Part shown: piece by piece, positions 23,529 through 28,294 of the stretch
Layout of the letters: every line of letters begins with the position of its first letter
How positions within the stretch are numbered: position 1 is the stretch's first letter
Source of the DNA: Deltaproteobacteria bacterium UBA5205
Lineage (GTDB): Bacteria > Desulfobacterota > Syntrophorhabdia > Syntrophorhabdales > Syntrophorhabdaceae
Assembly: GCA_002412715.1 (NCBI GenBank)
Contig: DHVP01000019.1
Coordinates: 1 to 28,294, forward strand
Direction of reading: 5' to 3'
Length of the DNA: 28,294 nucleotides
The notes under the pieces: generated by a model
What the model was told of the DNA's origin: nothing
Database searches by the model: none
The model's input: only the letters and a program-made list of their open reading frames with translations
Program-made: the position numbers and the translations under genes

Positions 23529-26043
23529 TTCTTTCGTTTACCCGTTCCTTCAAGTCCGCGGGAATGGAGAGGCGGTTCCCGTCAAAGTGTTCCTCGGCAT
23601 CCCGTAGCGCCTTCTCCAGGTATGTGATTCGATGCGCCCGGTTCCACGCTTCCGTAAGAACAGTTTCGGAAGGCACCACCTTCTTGACACCGGCCTCCTG
23701 CAGTTTTTTCTCCAGAAAAGCCACAAACTGCGGTGAAGTCATCGCGTTCAATTCGATCCGTGAGCCCTTCCATTGACCTGGAGTCCCGCCGCTTCTCAGG
23801 AAGGCCGCTTCTTCATCGGATGCACCGCTCTCCTTCAATGAGATCCGCGGGTCTTTTTTGGTGTCATATTCAACGGCCTCATCCTCAAGGTGCATTTCCT
23901 GCGAGTCGTGAAGCCGGAGGCCCAAGTCTATGACATGCGGCTCGGTCTTGTATCTGTACCGCCTCCCGCTGGTCTTCAATGTGTGGACTATACTGAAACC
24001 GGCCTTGTCCAGGTCGCGCAACACCAAAATGGTGACGCCCCGCTCGCTCAGTTCCTCTACCAGTGTCCGTGCCGCCGTAACGCTCATGCCCTTCGTCGAC
24101 ATGACCGCAAGGTCGTAACGTTCGGCGACGTTCATTCGCTTCAAGAGTTCATCGAATCCCTCCTTCTCTATAAACATGGCGTATGAATAGCGGTTCGCCG
24201 GGCCGGTCGTGTCAAGCCTGCAGGGAATGCCCCCAACATCGAGGGCTCGAACCGAAGAGGTCCAGGCGGCCACATAGTTCCGGACGGCCAGCGTCCCTAG
24301 GTCAACCCGTCGACCCGTATGAGGCTCGACCAGTTTTCCCCTCGCATCATAGACAACATCCCACGTTTTCGTCTTCTCGTGATTTTCCTCCATATAGTCT
24401 GGGAGTAGGATCTGGGTGAAATAGGCGGTGTTCTTCCATGGAGGTATCTTCCTGGTCAATAGTTGCACCAAAGGCCGGGCGACGTACATGATCTGCCGGG
24501 CATTAGCCGGGTAGCTACCGTTGCCGCTGGCTTTCTCATAGGCTTCCTCCATGCTCGCATAAGCTGCCTCCTTCGTGGAAAGCTGGCTTTTCCTTTTCTG
24601 TTTTGTAAGTTCGGCAATCTGCCGTTCTCGGAGACGGCCATTCCGATCGGCTTGGCGTTTGGCCGCCGTGAAATCTTTTGTTACAATCCCGACAGCTGTT
24701 TCCAAAGCCTTCATCATTTCCGCCGACAGCCAGAGCCTGCTCTTACCAGAGTCCGTGAAATCAAGGCGCGGACAGGCTATGTGAATCGCCATGGCTACCG
24801 GATCCTCGCTATTGACGTACGCATCCCCCAAGATGGACATCACCTGTTCGATCGGCCCTGAAAGACAGGGAGACCAATTGATTCCCATAACCACCACCCT
24901 CTTGTAACGCTGATTCCCTTGGTCATAGATCCCGAACACGACCTCTATCACATATGGCAGTCCCTCCGTCGTGCCGGCGATCCTCTTGTATCGAATGCTT
25001 TCGTGATCGACATATGGCAACGTTCGTTTGAGATGTCCCTCGCCGATCTCGCCCAGCAGCTTGGGTTTCAGCGGCTCTGAGCATTCATTCATGGCTACAA
25101 GAATACTCTTTACTTTGGCAAGAGATATATCGCCTCCGACCACCAGATCATGTAAATAGGTTCGCTGCATTCCCAAGAGATCCGTGACCGCTTTTCGTTT
25201 TCTCGAAGCGGCCAGACCGCGGAACTCCGAAACGAAATCCCCGACAGTTCTTGCCTGCTCGCCTTCCTGTTCCAAGGAGACAAATCCCGCAATCAGACCC
25301 CGAAGTCTTTCAACTCCATACCAGTGAGACGAAGTGGGATTGCACGGAATCCACTTATTAATGGTGTCCAACGTCCTAGAAATTCTCCCTTCCACCCGTC
25401 CGTGATGGGTAAAACTGGCGTGGGGGTTAAAAAGGGCGTAATTGATCATCAGGCTGAAGGAGTCCAAAATGTAAGAATCTGCACCAGAAAGATCGCAAAG
25501 ATATTTTTGAGCTTGCTCATAGATTTTTACCGAAGTGCCGATTTTTACAAAATCGCCTTCTGTTATGGTGCGAACTATCCTCGGAGACTGACGTATCCGG
25601 TCGAGCGTAATTTCAATGTTGTGCAATTTTCCGTGGGTTTCTATTTCAACCCTGCCGTATTCCCCATGTAGTACAAAGGGGATCGCATACAGACACTTAA
25701 AGGCATTACCGAGCTGCCCGCGGGATGGAGAGGTGTAGAGGCTCTTGTCACTCACATGCACCTCGTAGTTGAAGGACCCTTCAATGACAGAATCCTTCAG
25801 CCCTGGCCCATTGTCCCAAACCTTGAGATAATCCTTGGCAACCTCGATGTCTATCTCAGGCAAGATTCGCTCCGACTCGCAGGCGTCCAGACTGTTGTCT
25901 ATCAACTCCTTCAAAATTGCCAGAAACCACAGGTTCCTGTCGGCTCCGATCCGCGTTTGTAGTCCAGTCTCGGAGAAGAACTCCATACCCCGGTCAATGG
26001 TAAACAATGATCGGGTCAAAGTGTGGTCCTGTTTTATCCCCAT
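23455..26043 (-). CDS. fused type IIB topoisomerase (TopoVI B plus A in one chain, topoisomerase VIII-like)
   Basis: The 862-aa protein joins both halves of a type IIB topoisomerase. The N-terminus is a GHKL ATPase: KELIDNSLDA (45-54, E46/N50), VWDNGPGL (75-82), SPSRGQLGNAFK (105-116). A transducer-like region follows. From about 510 it is Spo11/TopoVI-A-like: ANARQIMYVARP with Y520 where the catalytic tyrosine belongs, YFTQILLPDY, WDVVYDARGKLVEPHTG. The Toprim domain holds IEKEGF (E626) and VLRDLDKAG (D677, D679). In TopoVI these are two proteins; fused forms are topoisomerase VIII, described from free or integrated plasmids of bacteria and archaea, which suits this element. It should relax or decatenate DNA, perhaps for element replication. 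A site GAGGAG lies about ten bases before ATG 26043. Confidence 0.87.
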   Translation of the reverse strand: MGIKQDHTLTRSLFTIDRGMEFFSETGLQTRIGADRNLWFLAILKELIDNSLDACESERILPEIDIEVAKDYLKVWDNGPGLKDSVIEGSFNYEVHVSDKSLYTSPSRGQLGNAFKCLYAIPFVLHGEYGRVEIETHGKLHNIEITLDRIRQSPRIVRTITEGDFVKIGTSVKIYEQAQKYLCDLSGADSYILDSFSLMINYALFNPHASFTHHGRVEGRISRTLDTINKWIPCNPTSSHWYGVERLRGLIAGFVSLEQEGEQARTVGDFVSEFRGLAASRKRKAVTDLLGMQRTYLHDLVVGGDISLAKVKSILVAMNECSEPLKPKLLGEIGEGHLKRTLPYVDHESIRYKRIAGTTEGLPYVIEVVFGIYDQGNQRYKRVVVMGINWSPCLSGPIEQVMSILGDAYVNSEDPVAMAIHIACPRLDFTDSGKSRLWLSAEMMKALETAVGIVTKDFTAAKRQADRNGRLRERQIAELTKQKRKSQLSTKEAAYASMEEAYEKASGNGSYPANARQIMYVARPLVQLLTRKIPPWKNTAYFTQILLPDYMEENHEKTKTWDVVYDARGKLVEPHTGRRVDLGTLAVRNYVAAWTSSVRALDVGGIPCRLDTTGPANRYSYAMFIEKEGFDELLKRMNVAERYDLAVMSTKGMSVTAARTLVEELSERGVTILVLRDLDKAGFSIVHTLKTSGRRYRYKTEPHVIDLGLRLHDSQEMHLEDEAVEYDTKKDPRISLKESGASDEEAAFLRSGGTPGQWKGSRIELNAMTSPQFVAFLEKKLQEAGVKKVVPSETVLTEAWNRAHRITYLEKALRDAEEHFDGNRLSIPADLKERVNERIKNTRMSWDDAVYEIVLNELQKGS

Positions 26044-26481
26044 TTATCCATTCTCCTCGCTCCTCGATGTACGGGTGATCATTGTCGTATGCCGCGTAGC
26101 ATTTTTCCTTGCCTGCCCTTCCCCAGACTCCTTAAATGCATTCGTTATCCGCAACGGTGGGTTGGATCATCGCCTTGCAGAACGTGTTCATCGCAAAGTC
26201 CGGGTGATAGCTGTGATACCAGTCGATATAGGTTCACCGTCGGAGTTGTCCTTGGGCATCGATGTTTCTTCGCTTCCTTTGTCACACCCTTCTACTTCTA
26301 TTTATCGACTTTTCTCACGAATTCTCAACCTCCTCAGGCAATTGTCGTACCTGCATTCGCCTGGCGTCGCAAGGATCAAATAACGCTTTACATAGCCTGT
26401 CGGAGACTTTCCCTAAAAAAATGCTATTTAACAAGTGTGGACAAAAATACGCCATGTTTGGTGCAGAATAGCCAAAATGGG
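26044..26481. other. divergent intergenic region with decayed coding-like stretch
   Basis: About 440 bp between the topoisomerase and the integrase promoter contain no intact gene. A minus-strand stretch YIDWYHSYHPDFAMNTF to a TAA (about 26140-26240) looks coding-like but has no start. The large plus-strand frame across this region is only the upstream extension of the integrase frame. Confidence 0.3.
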
Positions 26482-26511
26482 TTGACTTCCTCGCCGGGTG
26501 GATACTACAAT
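26482..26511 (+). promoter_or_regulatory. integrase promoter giving a leaderless mRNA
   Basis: TTGACT (26482-26487), an 18-bp spacer and TACAAT (26506-26511) precede ATG 26518 by six bases, so transcription should start at or beside the A of the start codon. No Shine-Dalgarno is present. Confidence 0.65.
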
Positions 26512-26517
26512 CCGTTT

Positions 26518-27654
26518 ATGTCCCTCAGAGGAACGATCACCTGCCAACGTTGTGGCAAGAAACGCAATCTTTTGTCAAAACTCTGTTCCTGCGGTTATGA
26601 CAACGTGTTCCTTAAACTGGACTATAAAGGACAGAGGTACCGTTTCTTTTACGACAAGGAAGGCCGGTCCTTCACCATCACGACCGCCATGTCCGCACAG
26701 GTACAGATCGACAGCGCTATCCGGCAACACACCTTTGACCCTTCCGAATGGATGCCCGCCAATACGAATGAAAGAAGGTTCAGCGTATTGTTCGAGAAGT
26801 TTCTAGACCAGAAGGAGAAGAAGCTCCACCCAGGGACCCTTCACGTCTACAACGTTTACTACAGGCTCCATTTTCCCCCTCTGCACGACACAGACGTGCG
26901 AGACATACGGTTGAAGCACCTGCAGGGCTGGTATGACGCTTTACCCCGCAAATTGTCCAGCAAGTACCGAAAGAACATGACCGACTGCCTTCGGGCCTTC
27001 TTCAACTGGCTTGTCCGATGGGGCGACCTTAAGGAATGCCCGATCCTACCCGACATCGACTCGCCAGACAGTATCCCTAGGTCAGCTCTCGAAGCGGACA
27101 TACAGATTGAGCAGCTCAAGTTGATCCCTGAACCATACAGAAACTTCATAGAATTTCTCATGGAAGCCGGACTGAGGCCGGCTGAAGGGTGCGCTCTGAA
27201 AATAGGAGATTACCAACGTGGACGATTGCTCGTTCAACGTACATACAGTCGCAACGTACTCATCGAGACAACAAAAGGGAAGAACAAAACTTGGCGCACA
27301 CTGTCGTCACGCGCGCTTGAGTTAGTTATGCAGTCAATCGGCAATGACATAAACTCCGAGAGGTTCATCTTCATCAATCCTGCGACAAACCGTGGATACC
27401 TTCCAGAGTTCTGCCGTAAACTGTGGAGGAAATACACCACAGTACCTGAAGATCTATACAGCAGCACCCGCCACTCCTTGGGTACTCAGTTGGCTGAATC
27501 AGGTGTACCGAAGAAGTATATCCAAGAGATTTTGGGTCACAAGGATGGTAGGAGCACGGACGTTTATATGCACCCTTCGGACAGCCGAAAGAAAGAATAT
27601 CTGGACAATCGGAACAAGGTTGTGGATATTCGAAAAAAACAAATCGACAGATGA
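26518..27654 (+). CDS. tyrosine recombinase (integrase) with N-terminal zinc ribbon
   Basis: From ATG 26518 the 378-aa product starts with a CxxC...CxC zinc-ribbon-like segment (CQRCGKKRNLLSKLCSCG), then a SAM-like core-binding domain (FEKFLDQKEKKLHPGTLHVY) and the catalytic domain: AGLRPAEGCAL with the first Arg, a beta-strand Lys in TTKGKNKTWRTL, SSTRHSLGTQLAESG with the second Arg and His, ILGHKDGRST, and the nucleophile in DVYMHPSD. The usual first His of HxxR is Ser here. The gene ends 30 bp before a tRNA-Ser 3' fragment, the normal place for an integrase next to its attachment site. The frame upstream of 26518 is not coding; the promoter lies directly before this ATG. Confidence 0.9.
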   Translation: MSLRGTITCQRCGKKRNLLSKLCSCGYDNVFLKLDYKGQRYRFFYDKEGRSFTITTAMSAQVQIDSAIRQHTFDPSEWMPANTNERRFSVLFEKFLDQKEKKLHPGTLHVYNVYYRLHFPPLHDTDVRDIRLKHLQGWYDALPRKLSSKYRKNMTDCLRAFFNWLVRWGDLKECPILPDIDSPDSIPRSALEADIQIEQLKLIPEPYRNFIEFLMEAGLRPAEGCALKIGDYQRGRLLVQRTYSRNVLIETTKGKNKTWRTLSSRALELVMQSIGNDINSERFIFINPATNRGYLPEFCRKLWRKYTTVPEDLYSSTRHSLGTQLAESGVPKKYIQEILGHKDGRSTDVYMHPSDSRKKEYLDNRNKVVDIRKKQIDR

Positions 27655-27683
27655 TCGACAGACGCACCAAGGGAGTCGTACAG

Positions 27684-27725
27684 TATCAACGGTTGCCGTG
27701 GGTTCGAATCCCACCCTCTCCGCCA
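27684..27725 (+). other. tRNA-Ser 3'-end fragment: attachment site of the island
   Basis: The sequence reads part of a long variable arm (CAACGGTTGCCG), a T-arm (GTGGG-TTCGAAT-CCCAC), acceptor strand CCTCTCC, discriminator G and CCA, the 3' end of a tRNA-Ser. The 5' acceptor GGAGAGG and anticodon arm are absent upstream, where the integrase ends. It is the duplicated 3' end produced by integration into tRNA-Ser, so the element lies to the left and the intact tRNA should be beyond its other end, outside the window. Confidence 0.8.
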
Positions 27726-27889
27726 TAACTAGTCAATAATATCCAATAGTTATAGACGTGCAATAGCCAATATTTCCTCAGATAATCCTCAGATAGATGG
27801 CTATAATTGTCAGATTGCAACGATACGATTTTTTATAAGGACGCACGCGCATAGCAATGTATGTGCCAATTCCCCGGTCCGTCGGATTC

Positions 27890-28087
27890 GAAGCTCGCCC
27901 TGTCTCTGAGCAGATCCATAAGTTCAGAAACCTTGCTGTCCAGTTTACTTTTGCCGATATTCCCCGGGGGTCTTCCGGTTATTATTCCCTGGCTTCGCTT
28001 CGCTTCCAAGGCCCTTCGGGTCCTCTCCGAAATGAGGTCGGACCAAACAACGATCAGTAACCCCATTGCTAAACAAGTTGGCTTAAT
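27890..28087 (-). pseudogene. serine recombinase (resolvase family) remnant
   Basis: The minus strand encodes LISERTRRALEAKRSQG, then GRPPGNIGKSKLD, the end of the catalytic domain and the linker of resolvase-type serine recombinases (compare the family pattern ISERT...AL...GRPKG...LD). The N-terminal catalytic serine region and the C-terminal HTH are missing, and the surrounding frame (27833-28207) is unrelated at both ends. It lies beyond the tRNA-Ser scar, hence outside the island or in a neighbouring decayed element. Confidence 0.7.
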
Positions 28088-28123
28088 AAATCTCTCCATG
28101 GATTTTAAGTCCATGTAGCATAG

Positions 28124-28167
28124 AACAATGACACCCTCGTGCGTGAACGCACTACAAAAACATTGTT
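28124..28167. repeat. nested inverted repeats beside the recombinase remnant
   Basis: AACAATG (28124-28130) pairs with CATTGTT (28161-28167) around a perfect hairpin GTGCGT-GA-ACGCAC (28139-28152). Another pair, CATGGA/TCCATG, lies at about 28097-28115. These could be operator or recombination sites. Confidence 0.35.
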
Positions 28168-28240
28168 GGTTCCTGCGACAGACACGGGAGATTCTCTGCT
28201 GTATCATATATAAAAAGGAGCAACGAGGAGGAGGAATGCC

Positions 28241-28291
28241 ATGGATCGAGTATTAGGGACAAGGCGGAATAACAGGAGGGAATTGCCATGA
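28241..28291 (+). CDS. 16-codon ORF coupled to the next gene (leader peptide?)
   Basis: GAGGAGGAGG precedes ATG 28241, which opens MDRVLGTRRNNRRELP and stops at TGA 28289-28291, overlapping the next ATG as ATGA. AGGAGG for the next gene lies inside it. It may be a translated leader or a small regulatory peptide. An out-of-frame ATG at 28236 competes. Confidence 0.4.
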   Translation: MDRVLGTRRNNRRELP

Positions 28292-28294
28292 GTA
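28288..28294 (+). CDS. start of a gene running off the window
   Basis: ATG 28288 with AGGAGG eight to nine bases upstream, coupled by ATGA to the small ORF before it. Only two codons are visible, so nothing can be said about the product. Confidence 0.5.

Noticed and set aside
26023..26517. Long N-terminal extension of the integrase frame
   Set aside because: Composition is not protein-like, it overlaps the topoisomerase start, and a promoter and leaderless ATG lie at 26518.
27640..27725. Complete tRNA-Ser gene
   Set aside because: The 5' acceptor and anticodon arm are absent; that sequence is the integrase 3' end.
1..28294. CRISPR array
   Set aside because: The only regular repeats are the three IS21 terminal copies, with 4-5 bp spacers, and no cas genes are present (the Cas4-like domain belongs to DUF2779).

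Overview
The window is bacterial, of roughly 50-52% GC by eye, with marked compositional patches (the 12.8-14.6 kb gene is visibly more GC-rich). Shine-Dalgarno sites are strong and operons are tight. The gene families (IS21 and IS3 transposases, a zinc-ribbon tyrosine recombinase, WYL regulators, KptA, a SecB-type chaperone) would fit a Desulfobacterota-like or related Gram-negative host, but no housekeeping gene fixes the taxon. Nearly all of it reads as accessory DNA: a defence and mobility island. A tRNA-Ser 3' end lies just after the integrase at 27.7 kb, so the sequence to its left is probably the inside of an element integrated at a tRNA-Ser gene. A second, oppositely oriented tRNA 3' end (Ala-like) at 21.9 kb suggests tandem or nested insertions.

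Layout, left to right. 0.1-0.9 kb: a promoter, a short leader with a textbook terminator, and a NYN-domain RNase-like gene. 1.2-2.4 kb (minus): a toxin-antitoxin-chaperone operon (HigB/RelE-like toxin, HigA-like antitoxin, SecB-like chaperone). 2.5-3.2 kb: wreckage made of an IS3-family end with a transposase C-terminus, next to a frameshifted WYL-regulator remnant. 3.2-9.25 kb (minus): a co-directional series of WYL regulator, 103-aa protein, DUF2779-type double nuclease, a degraded stretch, KptA RNA 2'-phosphotransferase, a TPR gene broken by three frameshifts, and a PD-(D/E)XK nuclease overlapping a 195-aa partner. 9.3-11.5 kb: a BCS1/FtsH-like AAA ATPase flanked by two small genes interrupted by stop codons, then a small conserved-looking protein. 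11.8-14.6 kb: a divergent pair (286-aa protein and Lon-like AAA+ ATPase) sharing a promoter region full of inverted repeats. 14.7-16.4 kb: a truncated IS21 element (istA without istB) with three terminal repeats.

16.5-21.65 kb: the most interesting locus, a two-gene operon of a HEPN-like protein and a 1390-aa STAND NTPase with an N-terminal DUF4297/PD-(D/E)XK-like nuclease domain. It resembles Avs antiphage sensors but has an unfamiliar partner gene. 21.9-27.7 kb: a mobile-element core with a ParB-like protein, a fused type IIB topoisomerase (GHKL ATPase plus Spo11/TopoVI-A-like and Toprim domains in one chain, topoisomerase VIII-like), and a tyrosine recombinase apparently expressed from a leaderless mRNA. 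27.7 kb to the end: a serine-recombinase remnant and the start of a new plus-strand operon.

Taken together, the window looks like a turnover zone where defence modules (TAC, STAND nuclease, WYL-controlled nucleases, AAA modules) are inserted, decay and are replaced.
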